Shown here one piece after another: positions 40,913 through 51,083 of a stretch of DNA of 64,000 nt. The DNA comes from Diplonema papillatum (lineage: Eukaryota; Euglenozoa; Diplonemea; Diplonemida; Diplonemidae). The position numbers and the translations under genes are program-made. Under the pieces are notes generated by a model that saw only the letters and a list, made by a program, of their open reading frames with translations, did not search any database and was not told the origin of the DNA. Position 1 is the first letter of the stretch, and each line of letters opens with the position of its first letter. The stretch covers positions 62,001 to 126,000 of the forward strand of contig JAPJBO010000467.1 of assembly GCA_030068145.1 (NCBI GenBank). The letters are read 5' to 3'.

Positions 40913-43900
40913 GTTAAGCATTGAGTTCTTTTAAGTACATGAACCACATGGATTAGCATGCACTGCCTTGAAAGTCAGGTTATCGGATGACGTCGTCACC
41001 TGCCATTGCGTCGTCAAGGTCGAGCATTTGCGGAGCTAGCGGGGTTTGGCTTTCTTGCGATTCCAGAGACTGAGTCGGCGAGTACGAGGGCGGGCACGTG
41101 TGTCCGTTTTTCACTTTCGAGGGCATTGGTGTGCCCGTGGTCCCCGGTCGTTTCTGAGAGCTGCTTGCCCTCGGTACCTTCTTCTTCCTTCGTTGCACCC
41201 CTGAGTCGGGGGTGGTCGCCTTCGTCTTCTTCCGCTTGCGGCCGGCGATCAGGCCTTCCTTCGGGGTGCCGAGCACCCTCTTCTTCAGCGCTGGTCGTTC
41301 GCTGGTTCCTGGCGTTGGTGGCGGCCTCTTGGTCGCCCGTCCGGTCGTCGCCGTCTCCTTTTTAGTTGCCGCGAGCGGCGCTCGCGCCGCTCGCTTTCCT
41401 ACTGGCGTTTCCCGCTGTACACCCACCTGGGTGGGTGAGGAGGGCCTCTTCTTCTTGTTGCGTCCGGGGGTTGACTGGACGTTCGGCTTGTTGGACTGGT
41501 GGTGGCCGCGGCTGCAACATGCCGCCGGTCGCCTCTGCGTCAGCGTAGGGAGCCTTTTGCACTCTTGGCAGGTCCCTCTGCCATGCGTGCGGCAGGCATG
41601 ATGCCCGCTGCGGCAACACGCCGCCGCCGTCTTGCACTCGCCGCACTTCGTCGTGCTGTGCTCTGTGCACACCGCGATCGGCTGCCCATCGTTCGCGTGG
41701 TGATGGTGCCGGCAGCACATCTCTACCGTGGGAACGTCCCTTCGGACGAGTGCTCTGCACGCCTCACACTTCCCTTTGTGATGGGTCGCGCACGTGACGA
41801 GTGCCTTCTCTATACCGACACCCGGCATATGCACGGGGTCTGGGTGTAGTTGTGGTGGGGCAGGCAGGGCCCACCTCGCCGCTCTCCCGATCGTCCAGTC
41901 AGGGTACGTCGGGCACTGCGTCCCTACATCGCTTCCTTTTACTTGTTCCTCAAGTATCGTCCCCGTGTGTGCCTCGCGAAAGCGTGGCCTGGGCCGTATA
42001 CCCGATATCCCCGTGATGCCCATGAACGACAGCGACGTCGTCGGGCACACCCTCTCTCCTCTCATGCAGCTTCCCAGCCCTTGCTGTGCCGCCAGCTTGT
42101 CCAACGCGCTCATCATGCAGCGCAGGACGTTTCCCCGTTCTCTCACCCCCTTCGGCGCATTCCCGTGCAGCGGCATGCTGAGGCCCGAGAAGAGTTCAAA
42201 GTCGATCGCAAGCTCCAGCATTGACGCCTGCCCGTTCTCGGTCCATTGCATGTCCGACAGCCACGCTACCAACGCATAAAACGTCGGTAGTCCCCAGGTC
42301 TTGTTCCGCTCCCACGTCCATGCCGGGGCAATCCGCGCGAAGGGGTGGTCAAATTTCTCGGCAGGCATCGCATTCGCTCTCGACCAGGGGGTCGTGGGGT
42401 TCCTGGCCACCCAGCCACGTGCTTCGAGCCCAGCCCGTTCCGCAAGGATTTCAGCCATCATCTCCTGGAGCCGCCTCGAGAATTGGGCATTCTCGGGTAC
42501 TACCACACCGTGTTCCAGCGTGCATCTGGGCCAGTCGGCCCGGTTGGCTGCCATCAGCTCGGCATGTGCCTCTCGTCGCCGTACGTGCGAGTACGCTCCG
42601 CAGTCCCAGAATACGTGTTTCTCGTCCTCGGTGTCGCCGCTTCCACAGTGCTTGCAGCTGGGCGCCTGCGGCTCAGCTCCGGCCTGCCTCATCCGCGACG
42701 TGTACTCAGCCGTGTTCACCCCCCCCGCCAACGCTACACGTATAAGCCTCGCGGTGTGCGCGGGACATTCACGCATCCTCCAGAAGGAGTTCGTCCGCTC
42801 CAGGTCGGCTCTCTGTATGCCCTCGAATCCCGGCCGCCTCGCCACCAGTCGGGACCACGTCTTCGCCCTCAAGTCCGCCCTAACTTCATGTCCCCTCTTC
42901 GAAGGTGCCGAGGTTAACGGGTCATACGTTGCTCCATTCCTCAGCGTGCGAGACAGGGGCCCGGGTCCCCATACGTGTCCACACTCCTCCATGCTCCTCA
43001 TCGCCAGTCCAACTGGCCCCAGGGGTAGGTCCCCCTCGGCGTATCTTCCCCGGATGCTCTCCATCAGAGGCAGCAGTCGTGGCAACCTCTCGCACGCCGC
43101 GTAAAACGCTGTCGTCACCCTATATGCTAGGCATGTACCGGGATCCGTCAGGTGGCCCTTCTCCTGAAAGTTTAGGACCATCTCCCTCGCGCGCTTCGGG
43201 TTGGATCCACCCCAGATCAGTCCCATCACCGACGTCGTCAGCCGTTTCATCGCCACCTTCGATACCGGCGCGAAAGAGCAGCCTGACAGCGCCGCCGGTA
43301 GCACATTCGACTGCACAATCCGGACCCGCTTTTCGTACCGGAACGGCGCATGGCGGAGGCCTTCCGCCAGGGCAGCCGCCTTCTCCACCCTCTCCGAGTC
43401 GGACCTTTCCGTCCTATTCTTCGCCGTCGAGACTAGGACCCCGAGGCACTTGACGGATTTGCTAAACCGCAGCAGCGCATCCACGCTGCGGAGTTTGAGA
43501 GTCGACTGATGCCTACGTCTCGTCGAGAACGCGACCGTCTTCTGGAGGTTTAGCTCCATCCCGGTGAGTGTGCAGAACTCGTCTACTACGTCCACTCCCT
43601 TTTGCAGGGCGGCCTCCGACAGCCTGGACAGCAGTGTGGCGTCGTCCGCGTATGACTTTGGACTCACACCCTCCGCTTCTTTCTTGACCGCTTTCATCAC
43701 TACCGACAGCAGGGCATTGATGAGTATGACGGATACAGGGCACCCTTGAAGGATACCGTTGGTCACACTGAACTCCCTGCCCACCCCTAATGGTAGCTTG
43801 AAGCGTCTCGCGAGCAGTCTGTAGATAGCCCTCAGCGGCTTGAGAACCCGATTGTGCAATCCTAAGTCCTCGGCTAAGCGCAGTACTATCTCTCGCGGGA

Positions 43901-45293
43901 CCATGTCGAAGCATTTCCGGAAGTCCAGCGCCACACCGTAGAGCGGCTCCCCGTCTAACAAGGCGTCCTCCATCTCGAGCCCAATTTCCATCAAGACGTC
44001 CTCGATCCGGTGACCCGGTCGAAAGCCTTTCTGTCCTTCTTCGATCCATTCCTCTTGCCACAGAACTATGTCCGCCAGCCTGCGGCAGGCCCATAAGCGG
44101 TACACGGCGGATGTGACGGTTATCGGTCTTGTGTGCAGCGGGTCTTGACTCTCATCCTTCGGCACCATCGACACCAGCGCAGTTGTCATGCTTGCCGGCC
44201 AGTCTCCAGTTGCTTCGACCAGGTTCATGACGTCTGCAAGTGCATTCAGCAGGGGGAGCGGCAACTCCCGCAGTTCAGCCATACGCCAGCCATCCACCCC
44301 TGACGCGCTTTTCTTCGGCTTCTTCCTCAGCAGAATTCGCAGCTCCTCCCCCGTGATTGTTCCGGCTTCCATCATATGTGGGCCGATGTGATCCCGGAAC
44401 CGATCCCGAAACGGCTCGTACTCCGGCTCTGGCCCGTCCTTGTACTTACGCAGGATAGGGTCCCACGCAGTGTTCAGCACCTCGTCCATCTCGTCAACAT
44501 TTGCAGTCACTCCCGCCCCCTTTCGCAACACCCCCGACGGCTCAGCGCGTCCGGCGCAGATGGTTGTCAGACATCGTCTGCTCGCATCGGCCCTCTCGTT
44601 CAGCTTGTCTCGGTATTTCGTAAACCTGGCCGCCGATCCTTCCTTTCCGAGCCTGCTCGTCTCTTCCCGCAATGCCGTGAGAAGCTGCTTCGCCTCCTCA
44701 TGATCCGGGAATCCTTCTGTCCCTTGGCCATCTTTCATGCACGCCTGTGCCAGCCGCCTGCTGTTCTGCCAGCAACGGGATACCTCATGCGGAACTGCCT
44801 CCGGCCCGCGCCGTTGCGCAAGGTAGCTGCAGATGCGTTCCATCCTGTGGATGGCCTTCCGGAGCCGTAGCTGTCTGCTGTTCGCCGCCCCCGACCCGTC
44901 GCTCGCAGTGCTTGCCGTGATGCAGACTCTTTTAGGTGACGTCTTTATCCCCCGTCCTGTACTTCTTCCCCTTTCTTCCGCAGGGATTCCGAAGGCATCC
45001 TGCAAGTACTGCTCACTGACTCGTGACCACTCGAGCCAGGCCTCTTCCACTCGCTGTGCTGCCAGCCGTTCTGCGAAATCGGAGTTGGCCAGTCTCTGTA
45101 CGGCTTCCCTGTAAGCTTCTGTGTCCGAGAGGCCCCACTTGGGTCCCCCCTCCGTAGAGATTTCCCGCGGTACTTTAAATCGCCACACGATTTGGCGCAG
45201 CGCCGCAATGTCCAGGGTCATTGTCACGAGCCGGTGTCCCGGCACGTTCACCGCGGTGGTGACGCATTGGCGGAAAGCTCCCGTCGTTATTCG
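40913..45293 (-). mobile_element. Apparently intact LINE (single-ORF non-LTR retrotransposon)
   Basis: 4.4 kb element with one uninterrupted ORF, a very short 3' region (about 65 nt after the stop) and a ~55-nt tail shared with the sequence just upstream of its 5' end (45294-45349) and again at 46126-46179. It stands head to tail with a truncated copy of itself. The tail may be the conserved 3' end of the element or a long target sequence that is duplicated at each insertion; the sequence alone does not decide. Confidence 0.85.
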
Positions 45294-45302
45294 GTTAAGC
45301 AT
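40980..45302 (-). CDS. LINE polyprotein with reverse transcriptase and Cys/His-rich C-terminus (1440 aa)
   Basis: ATG at 45302; the first three codons overlap the neighbouring tail copy, and a second ATG occurs at codon 28 (MTLDIAAL). The N-terminal 300 residues are helical with no AP-endonuclease motifs. Reverse transcriptase at about 325-620: KSASGVDGWRMAEL, HTRPITVTSAVYRLWACRRL, GQKGFRPGHRIEDVL, VALDFRKCFDMVPREIVLRL (catalytic Asp460), NGILQGCPVSVILINALLS and YADD at 551-554, all intact. A zinc knuckle CKHCGSGDTEDEKHVFWDC lies near 885. At about 1170-1270 there are three modules of type CxxHxxxxCxxC with CC and HH pairs, then a basic tail (KKRPSSPTQ, GKRAARAP). No endonuclease could be identified. 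The intact frame suggests recent activity. Confidence 0.9.
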   Translation of the reverse strand: MLNRITTGAFRQCVTTAVNVPGHRLVTMTLDIAALRQIVWRFKVPREISTEGGPKWGLSDTEAYREAVQRLANSDFAERLAAQRVEEAWLEWSRVSEQYLQDAFGIPAEERGRSTGRGIKTSPKRVCITASTASDGSGAANSRQLRLRKAIHRMERICSYLAQRRGPEAVPHEVSRCWQNSRRLAQACMKDGQGTEGFPDHEEAKQLLTALREETSRLGKEGSAARFTKYRDKLNERADASRRCLTTICAGRAEPSGVLRKGAGVTANVDEMDEVLNTAWDPILRKYKDGPEPEYEPFRDRFRDHIGPHMMEAGTITGEELRILLRKKPKKSASGVDGWRMAELRELPLPLLNALADVMNLVEATGDWPASMTTALVSMVPKDESQDPLHTRPITVTSAVYRLWACRRLADIVLWQEEWIEEGQKGFRPGHRIEDVLMEIGLEMEDALLDGEPLYGVALDFRKCFDMVPREIVLRLAEDLGLHNRVLKPLRAIYRLLARRFKLPLGVGREFSVTNGILQGCPVSVILINALLSVVMKAVKKEAEGVSPKSYADDATLLSRLSEAALQKGVDVVDEFCTLTGMELNLQKTVAFSTRRRHQSTLKLRSVDALLRFSKSVKCLGVLVSTAKNRTERSDSERVEKAAALAEGLRHAPFRYEKRVRIVQSNVLPAALSGCSFAPVSKVAMKRLTTSVMGLIWGGSNPKRAREMVLNFQEKGHLTDPGTCLAYRVTTAFYAACERLPRLLPLMESIRGRYAEGDLPLGPVGLAMRSMEECGHVWGPGPLSRTLRNGATYDPLTSAPSKRGHEVRADLRAKTWSRLVARRPGFEGIQRADLERTNSFWRMRECPAHTARLIRVALAGGVNTAEYTSRMRQAGAEPQAPSCKHCGSGDTEDEKHVFWDCGAYSHVRRREAHAELMAANRADWPRCTLEHGVVVPENAQFSRRLQEMMAEILAERAGLEARGWVARNPTTPWSRANAMPAEKFDHPFARIAPAWTWERNKTWGLPTFYALVAWLSDMQWTENGQASMLELAIDFELFSGLSMPLHGNAPKGVRERGNVLRCMMSALDKLAAQQGLGSCMRGERVCPTTSLSFMGITGISGIRPRPRFREAHTGTILEEQVKGSDVGTQCPTYPDWTIGRAARWALPAPPQLHPDPVHMPGVGIEKALVTCATHHKGKCEACRALVRRDVPTVEMCCRHHHHANDGQPIAVCTEHSTTKCGECKTAAACCRSGHHACRTHGRGTCQECKRLPTLTQRRPAACCSRGHHQSNKPNVQSTPGRNKKKRPSSPTQVGVQRETPVGKRAARAPLAATKKETATTGRATKRPPPTPGTSERPALKKRVLGTPKEGLIAGRKRKKTKATTPDSGVQRRKKKVPRASSSQKRPGTTGTPMPSKVKNGHTCPPSYSPTQSLESQESQTPLAPQMLDLDDAMAGDDVIR

Positions 45303-46125
45303 TGAGTTCTTTTAAGTACATGAACCACATGGATTAGCATGCACTGCCTCGATAGCCAGGTTATCGGATGACGTCGTCACCTGCCATTGCGTCGTCAAGG
45401 TCGAGCATTTGTGGCGCTAGCGGGATTTGGCTTTCTTGCGATTCCAAAGACTGAGTCGGCGAGTACGAGGGCGAGCAGGAGTGCCTGTTTTCCACTTTCG
45501 AGGGCATTGGTGTGCCCGTGGTTCCCGGTCGTTTCGGAGAGCTGCTTGCCCTCGGTACCTTCTTCTTCCTTCGATGCACCCCTGAGTCGGGTGTGGTCGC
45601 CTTCGTCTTCTTCCGTTTGCGGCCGGCGATCGGGCCTTCCTTCGGGGTGCCGAGCACCCTCTTCTTCAGCGCTGGTCGTTCGCTGGTTCCTGGCGTTGGT
45701 GGCGGCCTCTTGGTCGCCCGTCCGGTCGTCGCCGTCTCCTTTTTCGTTGCCGCGAGCGGCGCTCGCGCCGCTCGCTTTCCTACTGGCGTTTCCCGCTGTA
45801 CACCCACCTGGGTGGGTGAGGAGGGCCTCTTCTTCTTGTTGCGTCCGGGGGTTGACTGGACGTTCGGCTTGTTGGACTGGTGGTGGCCGCGGCTGCAACA
45901 TGCCGCCGGTCGCCTCTGCGTCAGCGTAGGGAGCCTTTTGCACTCTTGGCAGGTCCCTCTGCCATGCGTGCGGCAGGCATGATGCCCGCTGCGGCAACAC
46001 GCCGCCGCCGTCTTGCACTCGCCGCACTTCGTCGTGCTGTGCACTGTGCACACCGCGATCGGCTGCCCATCGTTCGCGTGGTGATGGTGGGAACGTCCCT
46101 TCGGACGAGTGCTCTGCACGCCTCC
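45294..46125 (-). mobile_element. 5'-truncated LINE copy, head to tail with the full one
   Basis: Carries the tail (45294-45349) and the C-terminal Cys/His-rich and basic region of the ORF (45361 to about 46124), nearly identical to the full copy. A 22-bp deletion near 46090, flanked by GGTG, shifts the frame, so the start of the Cys/His region reads in another frame. The 5' truncation falls after GCACGCCTC, directly against another tail copy. Confidence 0.88.
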
Positions 46126-46179
46126 GTTAAGCATTGAGTTCTTTTGTAAGTACATGAACCACATGGATTAGCATGCACT
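46126..46179 (-). repeat. Third copy of the LINE tail or target sequence
   Basis: GTTAAGCATTGAGTTCTTTT GTAAGTACATGAACC... as at 40913 and 45294, with two extra bases and a different end (TGCACTTAC). GTAAGT and ACTTAC form an inverted pair around it. No LINE coding sequence follows on its right. Confidence 0.8.
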
Positions 46180-46801
46180 TACACCGTTAGGGCGGCGGCT
46201 GCCGGCTTATCCCGTGACACCTTTTGTATGTACGTTATAGAAAGAGTAGCGACAATGCAACTGCAAATGGGTCGTTTCTGTCGAACGGTCACGCCCGGCA
46301 CTAAGCACATGAGGACAACACTATGCCAGCCTTTCGCTACATGAAGGATCCTCTTGGCAAGTGACCATAGCGCGAGCTGCATTCGTCACGAGTGCAGCTC
46401 GCGTCGGTTGCGGAGATTGGAGTCAGAATACTCGCGTCCTTGTTTCCGCCGACCGGCACGCCGAGAAGCGGCTATCGTAATCAAGGGCGTACTTTAGCCG
46501 GCGCGAGGGCGATGCGTACTGGCCGCAGAGACCCTGAGCCAGTGTCAAGCCCAGAACCAGAGCCAACTGAAGTTGAATGTGCAATTCTGTCAGGCGGTGT
46601 GGCCACGGTGAGGCTAAAGCCAAGACAGCCGGTCTGAGCGTTGGTCACGCCGGCTTTGGTATCTGGTTGCTTTTGACGCCAGTGCGCCGTCATCGGTATG
46701 CGAGCACCGTGCGGACGCAGTGAGGCCACAGGTTTCTACCCTCGCTAGAAATAAGCAACTGGCGGCTTTCTCGAGCATTTTCCAAACAAGCAGGTACTTA
46801 A
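46180..46801. other. Intergenic, no supported feature
   Basis: About 620 bp between the LINE array and the secreted-protein gene. Short frames only; GC-rich. Nothing recognised. Confidence 0.5.
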
Positions 46802-49528
46802 TCAAAAGAACGTGTCGCGTACCTCGTGCGAGTGGCCGCGTCCCGTCAGTTCGAGGACGAGGCCGTAGTTCTGAGCCCGTTGCTCGGCGATGATGGCCTT
46901 GATGTACTCGTTGTCTTTACCCATGATGAGCTCTTCGATCGCCTTCGCTTCCTTCCAGATCGTCGAACCTTGCTCGTGCACGGGGAAAATCGGGTATCGC
47001 TGACGGACGTGCATCCCGTCCATTTCAGGGAACAGCATCCAGTGCCCAGAAGCCCGGACCGCTCGCCTAGTCCCGGAACTGTCGAGAACGTACGTTGCGC
47101 CACCAGATGTGTCCGCTTCATCAACGTCCGCCAGGTCCCCGAAGAACTCAACCGGCGTCCGGAAGAATGTGTCCTGCCGAGAGTACCTGTACGGCCTGTC
47201 GGGAGACCCGTCGCGGCCGTCTCGCACGGCGTCGTAGTCGGGGGAGTTGTAGTCGGTGATGTACGGGATGTTGTACGGATTCCACTCCGAAAGCGGCGTG
47301 AGGTACACGATTTCGAGCGGAATCGCGTACGACCAACGCTGCTCCCAGCACTTCTGGTACTCGCACCTGCCCGACACCCACATGCACTTCGCTCCGGAAG
47401 ACCCAACAGTGACCTCGGCCGCCGTCCAAGGATCCTGGCTTCTGCACTCGTCTTCCCCGAGGGTTTCACACAGTGCGATGCGTTCAGTGTCCCTGGCGTC
47501 TGCAGTGGGCATTACGTCAACGCTTCCTTCGCACACCGCCTGCGGAGACACTCTCGGATGAGTCGTCTGCGCCGCGAAAAGCATGTCGTTGAACGACCGC
47601 TTCTTCGTCGACCTTCCCATAGCATCCTTCGACAACAGCGCGAAGTATCTCGTGTAACGAGCCGAGTTCAACACCTCTCCACTATGGTATGTCCCACACG
47701 TTTCACCAAACGAGTTGTCCACCAAGTCCGCGTTCGGGCCGTCAAACCCAGGAATGGTGTACATGAGATCGTCCAAGAGCTCCCAACCCGTCTTTCCCTT
47801 CGGCCATTCTCCGTCATCGGGGTTCGGGTGCAAGTCGAACAACGCCCGAGGGTTGCTGGCCAGTTTCGCACGAGTAGAAGGGGTGCTTTCAGCCATCTGG
47901 ATGTGAATATCGTTGCGCACGCGCAGGTTTGTCGTCGGAAGGTGCTCACTGAGCTTCTTGCACGAAATGCGGTAGAACCACTGAGCCATGATCGGCTCGA
48001 ACGTGTCGTCGCCGTCTTCCTTCATCCCTCTGAAGCTCGTCGGCAAATACGGCAGATTCTCGGAGTTGTCCTTCTGCCCGTTGTTGAACAGAAAGTTGTT
48101 CTTCTGCGTCAGCTCTGTCCACGTGGCCGCATCAATGTGGTGTCTTTCCGAAGCGAACGGCTCCGCAATGTCGTCTGCCGCCTCCGTCCACGTGCCTTCC
48201 AGGTAGCAGATCGTCTCATGAAAATACGGTCGGTAGTCTCTGTGCGTCACGTTCTGCGTGTGGAATGCGCGGAAGTACTCTCTCATCTCTGCCATCTGGG
48301 CCTCCACACTGCCAGCAGTCAGCACTGTAGGAGGAACCGGAGGTTGTTCGATACCCTTGGCTCTAGGAGGCCACGTCGACTTGAATTCGTCAACGGTCAA
48401 ACTGTCATCAGGCTCGAGCAGCGAGTAGTCGTTGTGTCGAGTCGTGAACTGCACTCCGTTCAGCACTGCTCCGAATTCACCGAGACCGACCGTGTGGTGA
48501 GTGTCCGCGTGGTTGTGCATGTTAGCAGCACCAGTCTCCGAGTAACTTGCGGAGTAGTAAGAATCAGTACCTCCATTGTACGTCCGCACCACTGTCACAC
48601 CGGATTGGCCTTCCTCACGGAGCCTCTCCGCGGTTCTCTGCTCGGTGGCTACCATTTGCCTACCCATGGCAGCAACCGCACCCTTCAGCTTCTGCACCGT
48701 AGCAGAATCGGCAACATCTCCCGTCCTGCCGCCGTCGAACAGTGGGCACTTCGCCAGAACTTCCTTACCCGGCTCCATTACAATCACTACAACCCTGGCC
48801 TGCCAAAAGCTTATACAGTCCTCCCTTGGGTTCCCAGCCAGGTTCGAGGAAGTGAAGTAATACGTACGGGGCTCAGTCAAGTTCATTGTGAAGTTTCTTC
48901 CGGTGCTTTCTATGGCCGCAAAGTCATCAAGCGTTGCTACCATCGTGGCGTGTTCCATGTTGCAATTGATGTAGTCGACTTCATTTTCGAACTGAAGCAG
49001 GTTCCACCGTTGCTGCCCACCCCGCCAGAACACCAACGAGTCCCCCACATAAGCAAGGATCGGTTGATCCGACATGTAATGACCCCAGGTGCACTCGTCA
49101 TGAACCCTCTCAACACTCATCATCGACGGCCGTGTAGACGAGTATCTGCCGCCTCTGTTCGCGGGACCGCCAGTTGCGCACAGGTTGTTGATTATACCGG
49201 ATCCAGAGTACACGTACCGCGTCATAGGGACGAACGCGTGCGTCTCGTTCGGGGGAATGGCGCAGTAACCATCTTTCCCCGGCTGCCCACTTTGTGCGGC
49301 CGCTTCCGCTAGTTCGTCTAACTGTCTCTGGAGGTCGGCGATGACCGCATCGTGCGACGTGTCGGGCGCGTCCGGCGGGCAGCCTGCGCACGCCTCTACA
49401 ATTTCTTCTTCCAAAGCCGCGTAGCTCGTGTTCCAAGTCGCTTCAAGGGCGTCGAGCCTGGCTTGCAACGAGAACACCGTGTCCCCTGAAGGAGCCGCGG
49501 CCAAAGCCAGCGCCACAACAGCCCACAT
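46802..49528 (-). CDS. Large secreted protein with cupredoxin-like domain (908 aa)
   Basis: I chose ATG at 49528 (MWAVVALALAAAPSGDTVFS), which opens a clear signal peptide; an upstream TTG extension is unlikely. Residues about 20-80 hold a coiled coil (SLQARLDALEATWN, AVIADLQRQLDELAEA). Residues about 160-255 look like a phytocyanin/cupredoxin fold: GDSLVFWRGGQQRWNLLQF, DYINCNMEH, RTYYFTSS and ARVVVIVMEPGK. The usual first His ligand is not seen. Later parts include HNHADTHHTVGLGEFGAVLN, many NxT/S sites, a Cys-rich unit (CETLGEDECRS ... CMWVSGRCEYQKC), PLEIVYLTPLSEWNPYNIPY and a C-terminal GRGHSHEV. The last codons pass a potential donor GAG|GTACGC, so the true C-terminus may be spliced. Role unknown; extracellular or endomembrane by signal peptide. 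Confidence 0.75.
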   Translation of the reverse strand: MWAVVALALAAAPSGDTVFSLQARLDALEATWNTSYAALEEEIVEACAGCPPDAPDTSHDAVIADLQRQLDELAEAAAQSGQPGKDGYCAIPPNETHAFVPMTRYVYSGSGIINNLCATGGPANRGGRYSSTRPSMMSVERVHDECTWGHYMSDQPILAYVGDSLVFWRGGQQRWNLLQFENEVDYINCNMEHATMVATLDDFAAIESTGRNFTMNLTEPRTYYFTSSNLAGNPREDCISFWQARVVVIVMEPGKEVLAKCPLFDGGRTGDVADSATVQKLKGAVAAMGRQMVATEQRTAERLREEGQSGVTVVRTYNGGTDSYYSASYSETGAANMHNHADTHHTVGLGEFGAVLNGVQFTTRHNDYSLLEPDDSLTVDEFKSTWPPRAKGIEQPPVPPTVLTAGSVEAQMAEMREYFRAFHTQNVTHRDYRPYFHETICYLEGTWTEAADDIAEPFASERHHIDAATWTELTQKNNFLFNNGQKDNSENLPYLPTSFRGMKEDGDDTFEPIMAQWFYRISCKKLSEHLPTTNLRVRNDIHIQMAESTPSTRAKLASNPRALFDLHPNPDDGEWPKGKTGWELLDDLMYTIPGFDGPNADLVDNSFGETCGTYHSGEVLNSARYTRYFALLSKDAMGRSTKKRSFNDMLFAAQTTHPRVSPQAVCEGSVDVMPTADARDTERIALCETLGEDECRSQDPWTAAEVTVGSSGAKCMWVSGRCEYQKCWEQRWSYAIPLEIVYLTPLSEWNPYNIPYITDYNSPDYDAVRDGRDGSPDRPYRYSRQDTFFRTPVEFFGDLADVDEADTSGGATYVLDSSGTRRAVRASGHWMLFPEMDGMHVRQRYPIFPVHEQGSTIWKEAKAIEELIMGKDNEYIKAIIAEQRAQNYGLVLELTGRGHSHEVRDTFF

Positions 49529-51083
49529 TGTTGACAACTACGCTACGTAACCAATGATCTTCCTTTCAACTGGATGCGGGAGCGTTTCGAGGATTGAAAG
49601 TGTAGGACCTACTGACGGCACGTTTTCGCAGGCGTGAAACTAGAGTCCCCGTCAACAGCCGAGGCCCAGCAGCTGCAGTTCGAACTCCGAGGCATCCGAC
49701 GTCAACGTCGGCGGAGTCGAGGCATCACAGTCTGTTCGCTCATCATGGGCACGCCATGGGGCTTCACTTCTGGCATCTCGCCAAAGAAGTGTGTGTAGCT
49801 TTGTTTTGCTCTCCGCTCGCTGTCAGCAGGATATCTTTCAGAGGAGCCATTCAGAAAACGGATTTGCGGAGAGGTTTGCAGCCCTCCTCGGTGCCCGGGT
49901 TCCCCTGTGGCAAGGCATTCGACTTTCGCCGTTGAAGAAGACAAGTCTCAAACAAAGCCGACTCAAACCTAGATGAGGAGCACAACTGAATTCGAGAGCC
50001 GTGGCTGCTCATTGACGGATTCGCTTCCCAGCTTTGCAGGAGAATGAACAGTGCTGACTACTTTTGTTCTCGTTCTTTGCGTTGTGACCGATGTCCAGCA
50101 GAAACGATTCTCTCGGAGGGTGTACAGAGCCGTCGAAGCACAGCAAGTTGACGGTGTACCTCTGGTGAAACGTTTTGCATTGCTTTCTGTCCCCGCGCTC
50201 GTAGGCGGCAACGTTGTGAAAGTGGGAGGGAATGATTGCAACCGTCTCGAGTTGCACTACAACGAAAGCGCACTAAAACTGAGCGAAATGCTGGCTTCGT
50301 GCGGTTATGCATTTCCGTGCAAATGACTCCCCGCTATGCGGCAACAAGATGAGCGGCAGATTCCGCCTCATACGCATTAGTGCCATTACCAGCGAAAAAA
50401 AGTGGAGACGGGAGTAGGCACGAAATGACACGCAGTTTGAGATGAAACGTGAGCCTCGCGCCAGGAACACACCCGCGGGACCACGAATTCGGAGAAGAAG
50501 CCAAACAACAATTGTAACATTGACACGGAAGCACAAGCCGAGAACAACCGGCTGCGACACGCATTGCACTGTGCCGGGCTAGCGGCTGGCACGAACAAGC
50601 ATGACGCGAATAAAAGATCAGACGAGGGAAGTGATGACTAATTGTCGCATGGCCCGACGCGTGTATGAGGAGTCTATGCGTCTCAAATGCAGCATGCGTA
50701 CGCTTGCTAGGGCAAACGATGCTGCGCAGGATAAGAGAAGCCCCTGGCTGCGCCAATAGCAAGGTAAGGCAGCTGCCACTGGGGAAATGAAATCACGGAT
50801 GCCTGGAGACTGCATGAGTACCTCATTAACCAAAACCAATCCCTGCCGTTGAAATGTGAGCCTCATGAGACGCGACGAATTGGGAAACTATCAGTGGCTC
50901 TCATTGAAGATTCGTCAACGGATAGCGAAGGCTGCAATTCGGGTCCACCACAAGCGGAGCTTGCGCACGTGCAGCTTGTCTCCTGGGATGCTGCCGTGCA
51001 ACCGGCTTGTTAAACGCGCAGACAGAAAGCTCGGCCGACGTAGAACTACTTGCGCTGCGAAGCTTTGACAAGCGAACGGACTC
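49529..51083. other. Intergenic, no supported gene
   Basis: No frame with recognisable content on either strand. The left part is the presumed promoter of the secreted-protein gene, the right end the 3' UTR of the aminotransferase. Confidence 0.5.

Noticed and set aside
46826-49312. 828-codon plus-strand open frame.
   Set aside because: Antisense shadow of the secreted-protein gene: Arg/Val/His-rich without domains, while the minus frame has a signal peptide and a coherent fold.
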